Shown here one piece after another: positions 13,324 to 25,094 of a stretch of DNA of 64,000 nt. Position 1 is the stretch's first letter; each line of letters opens with the position of its first letter. A model generated the notes under the pieces. That model was not told the origin of the DNA. It saw only the letters and a program-made list of their open reading frames with translations, and did not search any database. The position numbers were made by a program, and so were the translations under genes. The DNA is from Haemonchus contortus (taxonomy: Eukaryota > Nematoda > Chromadorea > Rhabditida > Trichostrongylidae): contig LS997566.1 of NCBI GenBank assembly GCA_000469685.2, positions 4,440,804 to 4,504,803 of the forward strand. Direction: 5' to 3'.

Positions 13324-14620
13324 CTAATCGCGGCCGCCCCCGGTCTGGGACTGAGGAATCGAAACATATTGTCGGATCGTTGGGCATATATTGGGGACCA
13401 CGATGGAGACGATACGACTGATGGAACCCATTTCCATTGAAAATAAGAATTTTTGAAATGAAGGAGGAAAATTGATCAATTTTTCATTATTTCTAATAGT
13501 ATTCGTCCTGGTCAAACGGTCATCATCATCACGACGAAGCAGAAAGTGTCCGACCCACCTAATGTTCGATTCCTTAGCGTATGTAACAGCGTTCCTCACC
13601 TTCGCTCGTTGAAAAACCTCGAAACTCTTCTGCAATTGCGAGTATAGAGAAATTCCGAGCATCGTATTTTCCACAGCGCGTTGAACGACGCCGACTACAT
13701 GTTCAACCTGCTGTCGTAGTACCCCAGTCTTTGAGCTATACGTCAAAACAGAAAGGACTACAGTGTAGAAAAGGTGAGCGTGGGATATTCTTGACTTCTT
13801 CTCGAATCCTTCGATATTCTCAACGCTTTCCCATGCCGTGTCTCTCCTTCTGCCCAGCTCATCATGTCCGCTCTCGATCTAGATACACGTACTAGAGCAC
13901 TCGGACACTCGTTCCATTCAGCGTAAAGGGAGCCTCAGATGTTCCAAGTATTCCCTTTCCAAAAGGAATCATATGTTCCCGATAGCGGCACTGAAAATGG
14001 GCGAGATCGTACAACTGAACCAAACCCCTTTCTTCACGTTCATCATGACTTTCTTGTAGAATGACGAAATCCTGATCGTGAAGTTGTTGAAGAGCTCATG
14101 ACTCATAATGATGTTTTGAGTGGAAACACGCAGGTTGCCCAAGGCTTCAATCACCGCTTCTGTCTCAATGATATCGAAGGTCTTCTACAAATGACGAACG
14201 TCAGACTCAACGGCATCCGGTATCCTAGTGGTACTTCTATTAGTCTTGTTATTATCAATCGCAATGGAGCCTTTCTAGAACCTGGCTTGTTCGCATCGCT
14301 GTCCTTCGTCTAATATTCTGTCAATCCTGCTGAGGAAAGTTTGCAGAGTACAGACAGCAGGCAGATTGAGACTACCGCCGAGTTCGTCTGGATATTCCTT
14401 CTTTTACAGCAGTACAGTCTTACTAGTTTTTCACGAAGTGGGCACTTTGCATTCCGACAGGTACGGAGTGAAGAGCCGGGGCATTGTTTTGACAAAGACT
14501 GACCGAAGGTTTTTTCGATGTTCTGCTTTGATCCTTTCGGGGCAGGGCGCCATACCGCTCCCCATCGACTTGATGGCATGTCGAATTTCGGAAGGGTGAA
14601 GTGAAGGGACGACATATCTG
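13324..14620 (-). pseudogene. RTE-type non-LTR retrotransposon (reverse transcriptase) remnant
   Basis: Read on the minus strand, pieces of an RTE-like ORF2 appear in order. 14615-14320 gives 'FDMPSS..' and 'ICLLSVLCKLS', matching the RT palm/fingers region. 14320-13990 gives 'RIDRILDEGQRCEQARF', then 'KTFDIIETEAVIEALGNL' and a 'SxFYKK...KKGV' segment. 13950-13750 gives 'APFTLNGT'. 13746-13500 gives 'LTYSSKT', then 'SNIRWVGHFLLRRDDDDR', the C-terminal zone shared by these LINEs. Stops and frame changes separate the blocks. The segment that should carry the (F/Y)ADD catalytic box is missing between the third and fourth blocks, so the element cannot encode an active RT. Confidence 0.8.
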
Positions 14621-14744
14621 TCTTGCCTACAATATTAGGTAGGCAGATAACTGATTCGGGTCTTCTCTTTTTCAGAACTTTCTATATCGCTCCTCCACAA
14701 ATATTTGCAAGCTCGGACTTAGTTGATGCCTCCGTAGACTGCGA

Positions 14745-15040
14745 TAGTGTGTAGCTCGTGTAATTCCTCCGGGAATGTGGTAATACGTGCGTCCGAGGAT
14801 GCGCGCGGCAAATTGTGCGGCGAAGTTCGTAACGATTTGAACGAATTCAACGCCTATCATTGGGGCCCAAATTCGAAGTAGATTATATTGGAAGGATCAT
14901 CAGACCCTACTAAACTACTCTACTTCGAGTTTGTACCCCAAAAGTTGGCGCCAGAGTCGTACAAATCGTTACGAACTTCGCCGCGCAACTTGCCCCGCGC
15001 GTACTCGGACACACATAGTGCCCGACCCCGAATTCCTCCT
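14745..15040. mobile_element. Second fold-back element, GC-rich arms
   Basis: The block GCGGCGAAGTTCGTAACGATTTG at about 14817-14839 is repeated in inverted orientation at about 14962-14984 (CAAATCGTTACGAACTTCGCCGCGC). Flanking words also mirror each other: ATTCGAAGTAGA versus TCTACTTCGAGT, GGCCCAAATT versus TTGTACCCC, and CGTCCGAGGATGCGCGCG versus CGCGCGTACTCGGAC. Arms are about 135 bases around a centre near 14890. It does not share sequence with the fold-back at 8.4 kb. Confidence 0.75.
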
Positions 15041-17150
15041 CAAAAGCGTTTAGTCGTTTCGTGGCAACTTCTCGACTCTCAGCTTTTCTAGCACTTCGTG
15101 AAGATGCACGACGAGCAGGTTACATACCTCATCGATTTTGTCGATAACGGAATCTTCCCATGGACTCGCAAGGGAAGCGCTTCCTGAATCTCTTCCGCTG
15201 CTGTCTCTCCAGTACTAAAAAACAGAATGTAGCGCGGAGAAGACGATGAACTGGTCCCGTGTAGATCGCCGAAACGTCGCCCCTCAGGCAAGGCTTTCGA
15301 ATAAGGATGATACGATCTATTTTATTATTCAACTGTCTACCAGGTGACTTCGAAGTTCATCACAGATAAAAAGGCTCTGCAAGAGCAAATTATCACGGAT
15401 GGTGCAGTTCAACATGATAAACTCGAACAATCTTCCACCCTGGATATTCAATTCCGTTCCAGTAGACCTGATATGCTGCTCTTCGACCGTGTTCCATGAG
15501 CCATTTGTTGTTGAAACATCGACATGAACTGAAGGAATAAGGTCTTCTCTGGAAGCACCAAATCTTCCAGATTCATATGAAAAGCTCCCAGCTCCCTTCC
15601 TTAGTAGCTTGATGTTGGTGCGTAGGCAACAAAAATTGTTAGGGTAAGACTGGTACTGCAACAGAAATTGTTAGGGTGAAGCAGGTATTGAGTTCCTTCT
15701 CCTCAACTGCAAAAGCCTGATCCGAGTTGCCAAGCTATCTTAGTTACGATGTTCATGGCCACATACTTTCTAATGAGAAAACGTACACCACTCACGATTG
15801 TGTTGTCGCATGTTCAAAGGAGTTTTTTCTTCCCTCTGTCGAAGAGGGCGAGGGGGTGACGCCTACTCGTCTCGGTTAGTCCCTGATGTCGTCCTTCATC
15901 TTCCTAATGATGAATGAACCTGCGACTCCAGGTTCATACAAGGGGAACAGATGCGTTGTCGGATCGAAAAACGGCCAAGAGGGGGCGTAACAAGGGCCTC
16001 CAACAGGCTTAGTCGACGTATACACCCAAGGCGGGCAAGTTCCTAGGCATTGTTAAATTTATAGATGTCACCCTTCGCACCGGGACCCACACTTTGACGC
16101 AGGCAGCTTACTGAAGCCAGCTGTATGCGATGGTGTGCACATTTGAATATTTCTGTCGTCACATTCTCGTCCAACCCCTAATTTTACTAGCCTTACACTT
16201 GACTAAAGACGCGGATTTTCGGGTCCGCCACATTTGCGCTTTTCTGGACTTTCACTTCTATTCGCCTAAAACTAGTAGATCGAAGCATGTGTAGCTCAGA
16301 GTGACTCTAAGTTATCGACATCATTCATATTCGCTAAGACAAGGCCAAACATGGTCTAGGTGAAAATGTATAGTTTTTAAATGTTAGGGGAATTTCAATA
16401 CTTCTGAGATTTAGAGATGGTTTGCGATAGACATCGAAAACAACAAAAGGGATTAAACTCCTTTCGGCGGTATTACCTTGGTGTCTGGGTATCTGATTAT
16501 AAATCGACACCGAGAAATACAACTTCCCAACGAGATAATATGCCAAAAAAATTTTACAGCAATTAATCGAATTGTTCGACTTCCTACTATTGAGAGCTGG
16601 AAAGCAGTCGTAGAGCGAGACAAATTAAAGCAATGTAATAGAACCAGCACCTATAAAACCATAGTGCATGAGTGAGCTCCGTTTCAACCATGGTTATCTT
16701 AAATCTGCTAAGCTTTTGAAAAATTTATCAAATCCCATCAAAGCTGAATGTAGAAAGAGTGGAGCATACACAGAGTAGATGTTTAATCAAAAGCATGTGA
16801 CTGATATTGCAGTGCGAGAAGGATAGGATCGTCGATTTTTTTTTCCCTATTTTTTCAGCCATTCTCACCCAAAGCGAAAGCCTCAGCGCTCCTCCCTTTC
16901 TCAATCTTCATAGGGCAAAGCTTTTAACAAAATTCCACGTGCATCTGAGTCAGCCCACAATCTACTGTTAGTGTGATAACTAAAATCTCTTCAACTGCTA
17001 TAACCCAGCAATGTTTTTTCAGTCAAGAATTGTGAAAGTCCTCAGGCCCGAACTCGAACATCAGCTGATTCCTCAGTGACGTCGACCAGAAACCACCCCA
17101 GAATGTCTTGAATCTCCCTTTCAAACGAGAGGTTGTTGTATCCTACTCAT
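15041..17150. other. Intergenic stretch, nothing recognised
   Basis: Only short frames are open. The minus-strand frame at 15329-15661 is the longest (110 codons) but shows no splice partner, family motif or signal peptide. Confidence 0.5.
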
Positions 17151-17176
17151 CGGATCCAATGTCGAATTTTGTTCTG

Positions 17177-17612
17177 AAGCTTCCAAGATCAAGTGAACCT
17201 CCCAGTCTCCCTGGATCGAGAGCTAGTCAATATCAGATTCTCTCGAATGATGAAACAGTGAAAGGTTGAAGTACCGAGTATGCCATAAAACATTCCCCAG
17301 CTGGAATCAATAATCGTTAAGATTGTCACTTTAATGTAATTCCATGTGACTACTAGAGAGCATTTTTATCATTATTATCGAGCTTATTGGAACGATGTTG
17401 TCTGGCGTTCAATTTTTTATGCAGTTCCATTAACTGTCAGGCACACTATTACACAAGTAAGGTCCGAGGATCAATTTCCGGATCGGCACTCGTCCAAGAA
17501 CGCTTTCTAGAAATTTCTGTTTTAGAGCTCCCAAGATCAAGTAAATCTCCCAGCCTCCCAAAATCGGGGCCTAGTCAATATCAGATTCCCTCGAACGATG
17601 AAATAGTGAAAA
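17177..17612. repeat. Direct repeat pair, about 90-base units
   Basis: Unit 1 (about 17177-17265) and unit 2 (about 17524-17612) share CCAAGATCAAGT, CTCCCAG, CTAGTCAATATCAGATTC and CTCGAA(T/C)GATGAAA, spaced about 347 bases apart. No reading frame is conserved across both. Confidence 0.8.
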
Positions 17613-17643
17613 ATAAGTTTTCTCTAAGCCCAAGCTCTAAAAG

Positions 17644-17745
17644 GGAAAGAGCAGCGGGTCGGATGAGTCAATTGAATGATCAGCTCCTACCCCATCTCGG
17701 CTTTTAGTACAAGTTGATCATCTCATCAACTCTGGTGCTTCTTAC
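17644..17745. mobile_element. Small palindromic MITE, copy 1
   Basis: The sequence runs 'gggtcggatgagtcaattgaatgatcagctcc..ccatctcggctttt' then 'gtacaagttgatcatctcatcaactctggtgcttct', with imperfectly complementary ends. It is clearly related to the element at 31619-31730, which has the same layout (GGTG(A)GTCAATTG.., CATCTC(G/A)GCTTTT, then CTCATC/CTCACCCA..CTCTGG/CCCTGGAGCT). Two independent sites with the same palindrome argue for a mobile family. Confidence 0.6.
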
Positions 17746-17850
17746 CTTCTCAGGCTTGGGTAGAACCTTTGTTCCTCTGACTATCTAAGCACAAGAGAAG
17801 TCGACTATTCCATCCCCCTCCCAATACTACAATTTCACGATTTACGTGCG

Positions 17851-17852
<2 letters not shown>

Positions 17853-17921
<69 letters not shown>

Positions 17922-17933
17922 GTAATAATAATA

Positions 17934-17990
<57 letters not shown>
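17853..17990. repeat. (AAT)n microsatellite
   Basis: About 46 units of AAT/TAA with two AGT interruptions near 17922 and 17937. It translates to poly-Asn on one strand and poly-Ile or poly-Tyr on the other, which produces long false open frames running into flanking DNA. It abuts the left arm of the 18.1/19.3 kb inverted pair. Confidence 0.97.
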
Positions 17991-17991
<1 letters not shown>

Positions 17992-18098
17992 AAGCGCACA
18001 CCCTCACCTTTTCGAAGATGATCTGGGGAGAGTTTATCTTGTTTATACAGTGGCTTCAACTAGCTCAGCAGAAAATCTTTATCTGGTCTCTTTTGGAC

Positions 18099-18365
18099 CA
18101 AAAAAAGGGACTCACATGTTGAAACATGTTGAAGAGTGCGGGGAGGTTTCATATGCGCTCTCCACGATTAAGTTCCTAACAGCGACGGATGGTATGGTGG
18201 GTAGCGATGTGGACTTCAAGTTGGGACGTCTAGGTTGGGTTGATGGTTCGGATCTCCGGGGGTTTGCCGTTTTTGCATTTTATACTACCACCTCCACATT
18301 GGCTCCATTTTATACCAGGGGCAAAGCAAGTGCCCGACTGGTCATGGTCGTGTCCAGGACCACCG
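18099..18365 (+). repeat. Left arm of a large inverted repeat
   Basis: This segment ('gggactcacatgttgaaacatgttga' to 'gtgcccgactggtcatggtcgtg') matches the reverse complement of 19275-19520 over its length with scattered substitutions and one insertion. The arms enclose about 0.9 kb. A peptide frame is partly shared between arms (LPFLHF, PP..WLHFIP, QVPDW), which suggests an old element with a coding past, but I do not recognise the family. Confidence 0.85.
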
Positions 18366-19274
18366 ATAACCTCTACGAGTCACCAGAATTTTGTGGGTCG
18401 AGCACTATCAATGGAAGACTTCCAGTTTTCACACTCCCAGGAGCTCCCCTTCCTCCGCCCTCTCAACTTCCTCACGTAGTTTTTTCATCAGTTCGGCTGT
18501 TTTTGCATCCCTCACATCGAGAGTTTATTCAGTTGGTAAAATGTTGGTGAATTGGTATGATATCATTTTGATAGTCAAAATCTCGATATCATATAATCTG
18601 GTCTTCGGACGTTGTATGGAAATACGATACTCCGATTAGTTTGGACAGTAATGGTTCAGTTGTTGTTTTATTTCGACCGAACTTCTTCAAAACTGATGAA
18701 AGGCGCGTCTAATTTCGATGATTCCACCGTTTTTACCCTACCTGATCTCGCCCCGTTGTAGGGGTTTTGTCCACTGTTCTGGTTGGTTATCTCCATTTCC
18801 TTCTCTCCTCACGAGCAGAAGCTTGTGCAGCCACCTCGACTTCAGCAATCTCCTTCTTGATCGCGTCCTGCCATCCTTTCATAGCAGGACGCGGAGTAAG
18901 AGGTTCGTTTGTTGGGAACGGGTATCGCTCAAACTATTCATCTAGTCACTAATCTAGTAATCTGGCGCTTGAATGATTTCCTTCATGGGTGGCAGCTTTT
19001 TATATCAAGCCCAATGCTTACGAATCCTTCAGCAAGAGGACGAGTTGAAAGAGAATCTGATTCGTTTTCTCACAGAAGTCCCCGGTTGACGCCCAAGGAA
19101 AAGTCGGAATCGGGAGCTGCAATGAATCTGGGAATCCTGTGATCTTCACATCGACGAAAGAGGTCGAGGACAGCTTCTATCGAACAGGGACCATACTATA
19201 GGGTTCTGACCCCCATTACAACACTTATGTATATAGTGTGAGATGAAAAGACCCTTTTATACTCGAGGGAGATG

Positions 19275-19520
19275 AGGTGTGGTCCTAGTCACGACCATAA
19301 CCAGTCGGGCACTTGCTCTGCCTCTGGTATAAAATGGAGCCAATCTGGAGGTGGTAGCATAAAATGCAAAAACGGCAAAGCCCCGAAGATCCCAGCCATC
19401 AACCCATCCCACCCGGAGTCAACATTGCTACCCACCACACCATAGGTCGCTGCTAGCACCCTAGATGAAACTGCCCCGCACTTTTCAACATGTTTCAACA
19501 TGTGACTCCCTTTTTTAGCC
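19275..19520 (-). repeat. Right arm of the large inverted repeat
   Basis: On the minus strand it reads through 77 codons without a stop, with LPFLHFMLPPPDWLHFIPEA, compared with the frame-disrupted left arm. It therefore looks like the better preserved copy. No domain is recognised. Confidence 0.85.
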
Positions 19521-20292
19521 ATCGTTCACGTTAGTTTTGATGCGCAGCCCACTGGTACCTTCTACTGTGCGAACAGTCGACGCCTTGAATGAAACAAACG
19601 ACGCGTAGTACGTTAAAACGGCCATTTCTGACAAAATTATTTTCACTCCTTTTTTGGCATTCAGAAGGCCATTTAGCGGAACTGGACCATAGTTCTATAC
19701 TCAGTGCTCAAGCCCCTATCCCATGCAAAAAACCATTTTCGAAAAGCGTCCCACGCTTTCAGCCAAGCCCTAGAGGTGCCCACCCAAGCTGTCCTTGATG
19801 AGGACTGGTAAAACTAAAGGTAGACGAGTTCCCAGTTCGGTGATATCGTCACACTTCTTAAGCAAAAATGCTCGGATCTTTCGTATCTTTGACAGATTAT
19901 TTATTTGACAGATTTATTATTTTATTTACTCATGTACAACTGAACAATGAAATGTCATATTTATGATAAATATGGCATACAAACTCTCTTGTCTGGCCCA
20001 TAAATTATTATCTACAATACTACTGCAATCATGACAAAAGAAGTACTGTAATCAGCATGTAAATTATTTTCCCACGGATACCAGTCTCTTCACCGAAAGG
20101 TAGCACAAAGAGGTACTTCCACCAGAGAAATGGGTACCGCAAAACATTCCTGACGTGTACAAATAAAAGAGCGGTACAGTGTTACAAGTCGAGATCCAAA
20201 TAAAATAACTGCGAAAATGTCAAAGAGAAATGTCAGAGAGAATTGAGAGAAATTTGCCGCTTTCGAAACACCTTGGCAGCTTTCTACTCGTA

Positions 20293-23200
20293 TCAGCTAT
20301 GTTTTTTCTTTCTAGGAGCGAAGGCATTGAGGAATCCTACGACTCCTTTGCTTTCAATAAGTTTAACTGGATCAGGTGATTTAAAACTGTAATCCGTTGC
20401 TTTACGTACATCCAGGATTTCGATGCCCGAGCTATCAAGCTGATTGGCTCCTTTGACGGTACCGCCAGTCGTAAGATCTCTTGAAGCACCATCTGCAAAA
20501 CTGATAGCATCTCGAAGAGCTGCCTCATATTTCCTTCGCTTTTTCTTGACTGACACATCCACATCTAGATCTTGAGAATTCAAGTTACTTGATGAAGCTG
20601 CAGTTGCTAGATGTTCTGAAGTTCCTGGTATTTTGGCACTTGCTCCACCTAAGGTCCGATTATCACTGTCGGCGTTCGACATCGTCTTCTTCGAGAACGC
20701 TCTTTCGCTGGACCTATCCGATTCCTCATCAAGGCTTCGTCGTTTTCGACTCCTATTAACGCCAATAGAAGCTTTTTTATTATTCTCTTCGTCGGCATGA
20801 CTTTCACCACCACTGCTTGATTCTGGTTCGGATTCTGAGGAACTTGTTTCTGAGCCAACATCCAGGTCAAGAAATGATATTGCTGTATCAATGTCTTTTT
20901 GGTTAATCAACTCAGAATTGTCTTTCCGCTCAAGGAACATACTGAGGATATCCGTCGATTTTACCTGAACAAGATAAAATTATCACATATGTTGGGGAGA
21001 GAAATAACCGGTAGAAAACGCAGAAAAACGATTTAGGCTCCCGTACTTCAGAAATCCTCCTAATCAAAATGGACTGCTGTCTGCAGTGGTAAAAATTACT
21101 TTTACTGATCTGAGCGTAGAACCAGAACTTTCAGAAATTTCAGCGCCTGTCGACACCTCTTTTCATGATCGACAAGAAGTTAAATTTGAAGTCATGAAGT
21201 TTCAAGTTTTATCTAGACAGATCCTATACTTCGAAAATGATGATAAGAATAACCTATGCAACAAAAACATAGTAATGGTAGCTCTAAATGAATTCACCCC
21301 AGAGTTACCATACAGACTGCCAACGACCTTTTTAGCCCAAACAGGCATTTTCAAATGGATCATACAGACCGCTAGTATACTCAAAAAAAGCGTTTTTAAA
21401 ATATGATCGTTATCAAGAAGAAGTGATAAATCAACTTACGTAACGTTTAAGAGCGGTAGGTGGTATCCAATCATCGAAGTGGCTCAGTGAGTATACAATC
21501 AAAGCTTCCACTAAAGCTCTTCGACTTAGGGCAGGAAATCCATGATTCTTCAAAGAGGGATTCTGCAAACTATTGATTGTCACAAATAGCACGTACTGAG
21601 AAGTATTAAGTGATTTCCCTATTTAACACGCGAAAAAGATGTGGGATATACTTACGCCCGAATCGAGCAAAGCTCTTCTATTTATATGATCACATTCGGA
21701 GGGACACCAGTGAAGAAAGCGGTAGGTATAATAGTTTGGAGTAAGAAAAAATCTGATTGGTAGAAGTGACTCATCAAAGAAGTAGTTAAACTGATCTCCA
21801 GATTATTTCTAGAAACTGGGCCTAGAACTGGGCTTTCAGCGCAAACTTGCTTGCATTGTAAGTTTACTGCTTACGTCGCATATTTTTGTTGTGCCTGTCT
21901 TCTTGGTAATTTAGGGGAAATCACATTATTCTGTTGGGAAGATTTTAGAAAGGTCATGAGGCTTACATTGAATCGATAACGTTCCGGCACATCAGAATTC
22001 CGAACGGAAACTTCATCGTCGTCAGGGCAATATCTTGGCGAAAACCCACACTGATAGTCGTAAGCCAGCGACAAAATATGTATTCGCTCTAAAAAGGAAT
22101 GTTTACCAAACGGACAGCTTTTCCGAACCCTACTAGAACCCAACTGTCAGGAAACCTCACATCTACTCGCAGAAACCTGACAGATACCATGGTAACTTCG
22201 AGGTAACATGGTGACATTTAACACAACTTGCGAGTTATTATTATATCACGATCAGATCAAAACTACCTTTTAATGTATAAGGCAGCCTCAGCCTTCGGAA
22301 GAGGAGTTGATGAGCACGATGCGCTACTTTTCGCGTTTTCTTGAACAGATACTCATGTTCTTCACAACCTCCAGAGTAGAATCCGACGATCCCTTCCTCT
22401 TCTAGTCTGAAACAAAACAATATAAATGCGTCCAAGCACAATTCAACCAATGTCAAGGTCAAAGAATTGGAACGAAATTGAATTGGATTGTAACGTCAAT
22501 GTCTAAAACGATCCTGCTGTACTTAAGTCAAACCTACCGAGATCGGATACCCTGCCAATCGTAAAGTCTCCTACTACATGCATCATATATAGCTTCGCAA
22601 GGAGTAGCCTCACTCAATATGTGCAAAAAGCTGGAAAAGTCCTCACAGGAGATGGCAGGAACAGCGTCGAAAACCTTGAAAAGGCTTTTTAGAACTTGAA
22701 AACAAAGCGAGTTGGTTGTAGCAAGAAAAGGTGAAGGGAAAATCATAAGAGTGCAGCAGACATACTTCTTTCAAAGCAATATTCCACGATTCTTTAGAGC
22801 TTTTGCCAGACTCCCTTTGATGATCGCACTTACTCTGAAGGGACCTCAGTAAGCGATGCCTTAAAAGTGCAGAGGTATAAGTAATGAGAGTAGTACGTCA
22901 TTGAAGGTTCATGAAGACGATACATAGATCCCTTCTACTGTACAATCCCAACATTTTTAACATTCGATATACCGGCTTAAGGTTCGAAACGATAGCTGTG
23001 TGAAATAGCGATATCTTGAATCTGATTCAGAAGTTTATTGCTGAATGGAGAAAACGCAATTGAAAACCCCGTTACTAACCATGCATCTTGGACCAATTCG
23101 AGCGAGTATACCATTCGCTGTGCAACAATATTCCAAGGGATGAGGTGATCATACTGGCTCACATTCTAAAACGTTTGACTAATAATTAATGCGCTCGATC

Positions 23201-24755
23201 GATAATTTTGTAGCTAATATATTTACAATAGATGCTTCACATTCCAGAGCGCCATATGATCGAAGCGTACAAAAGAAAGCAAAAGCGCACCCTATCATGT
23301 TACGCCTAGAAACGTTTTTTTATTCTTCATGTTTGAGACCATACAAGGGCTAACACAGTTATGCCAAAACATTTCGGAGTGGTCCTACTAAATAAAGTTG
23401 CAGTAAGAGGGACATAGAATCGAAAAATCTTTAACAGTCTGAAGAAAGCCCACCTCTAGGCGACCTTTTCGAATCTGTTTAGAGACTCTTCGTTCGAATT
23501 TCTCATCACCACGTAGTGAACACTGTTTCGTGACGACAACTGGAACTTCGAAATAATGCCCCGGTGATCTGATATGAAAGTAAAAATCGAAGATGGAAAG
23601 TGAGAAGAAGTAAATTTTACGCCAGAGTTTTTTACGAAGATAATCTGGAACGGGTCCAGTTCGTGCCAGGACGCTTCTTAAATGGTTCTGGCATGTATGA
23701 ATAGGAAGTTTCATATGCTGTAAATAAATGAAAGTCCATTTCGATGTTTAGAACAGGAAAATGAAAAAAGTAAAAAAAGCTTCACGTACATCCCCTATAT
23801 GTTTCATGGCCCAAGCTGACATTCCATAAATTTTGTAATACCGAAGAAGTTTCTCTGTCTCCTGGCCTGACCACTGGTGACTGAATGTAAGGCAATAGAT
23901 GAGCTTCGTTCATCAAAATAGTACACAAATGCCAGCGTTCTAAAATACAAACTACCAAGGAGTAGCCAACCGTACACTTTTGAGTAGGCGAGCTCAGCAT
24001 GCCCTTCCAAAATCGCGGCATCAAACAACTTCCCGATTCGACCACGAACCTGAACCGCACTACGATGAGGTAACTTACGACCTGAAAAGCCACACAAATG
24101 TAAGAAAATGAGTACAACAACGGATCGAAAAATGCCTGAAACGTGCAATCCCAGGCCATTAGGAGAGGTTGGTCAGTTAATTCAGGTCGGACTTCTCCCA
24201 TATGTAAAAACACTTACACATTTTTGGCCAAAACCTAGTGGTAGTATTGAACGTCACACGCTCTTCCATGGAATCGAATATTGCCTTAACAAAGATTCAC
24301 TGCAAAACATCATAGGGAGATGACAGCGGCGGAAAAGTTCACCTTATAGCCAGGGACACCGGCGTAATTTGGTGCCAAATTATAATCCAAATTATGCTTC
24401 TTAGCAAACCTGAACAAAAAAGGAAATAAATGGGAGCATTGTACCAACTGAATTCAATTAAGCTCTCAGAACACCGCTACAGAATGTAAGCTCAAATTGG
24501 AAGAATGCATTATCAAACCTTGCCCAGTTCTTTTTAATCCGCTCGTCTTCCTCAGGAGTGAATCGAGTTCGTGGTTGGTACGGTATATCTAAAATGAAAT
24601 TGATAATTCTACTAGTTCGAGCTATACTTAAACTCACCATGCTCACGAAGGCGTTCCAGTTCCTCACGAGTCAAAGGCTGGGGCGTGTTGTGGTGAAATA
24701 GGAAGCCTTCTTCAGTGTAAATACCAGAACTCGGTAAGCGAGGATGTTTCGGCAT
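20293..24755 (-). CDS. Multi-SANT/Myb-repeat nuclear protein (16 exons, ~747 aa)
   Basis: My model joins exons 24755-24638, 24588-24519, 24409-24343, 24284-24218, 24081-23949, 23880-23790, 23717-23621, 23545-23454, 23165-23080, 22859-22766, 22674-22538, 22406-22267, 22088-21967, 21790-21656, 21562-21440 and 20964-20293. Phases agree throughout and the total is divisible by three. SANT/Myb-like units appear in order: 'RFTPEEDERIKKNW' with 'LPHRSAVQVRGRI'; 'QWSGQETEKLLRYYKIYG..AWAMKHIG' with 'LPIHTCQNHLRSVL'; and 'DEKFERRVSKQIRKG...IPWNIVAQRM' with 'LVQDAWHRLLRSL'. The C-terminus is Ser/Glu-rich, then basic (RSRKRRS), and ends APRKKKHS, so nuclear DNA binding is inferred. ATG follows an acceptor-like TTAG by four bases, fitting trans-splicing. 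Uncertain points are the acceptors of exons 4, 8 and 14. It could be an SNPC-4/TOFU-type snRNA or piRNA transcription factor, but I cannot show that. The 3' end is AT-rich and lies at 20.2 kb. Confidence 0.75.
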
Positions 24756-25094
24756 ACACCTAACGTGTTCTATTGGTTCCGATTCAAAACAGAATGGGGA
24801 AGCCTCAAATAAAAACCGTTTGTGATACCAATCTTCAAATTATTCACTCCAGTCGTACGCATGGATTTTGACTATACACAGCAATTGCTACACAATACTA
24901 ATTAAATGTTTATGAAAAATCTCAAAAATCCATGCCAAACAGAGGAAACAAATGGCCAACTAAAATCGACATTTAAAGAAAATACATCACTCTGTAAAAC
25001 TTATCTATAGGAGCAACCCGTTGAACAGTGAGAAGGTAGAATATCGCAGTATTGCCGAAAAGAAATTACGTGTGTATAGACAAGCAAACCGGAG

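Noticed and set aside
15329..15661. 110-codon minus-strand frame
   Set aside because: No motif and no compatible exon on either side.
17846..18550. 234-codon plus-strand open frame with poly-Asn
   Set aside because: It is the (AAT)n microsatellite reading into flanking repeat; no motif beyond the tract, and the same DNA gives long poly-Ile and poly-Tyr frames on the other strand.
22977..23062. Alternative end of the SANT-repeat gene (exon continuing to 'SHSYRFEP' and TAA)
   Set aside because: Splicing from the same donor to 22859 gives a better Myb helix ('QDAWHRLLRSL') and keeps frame through seven further exons.
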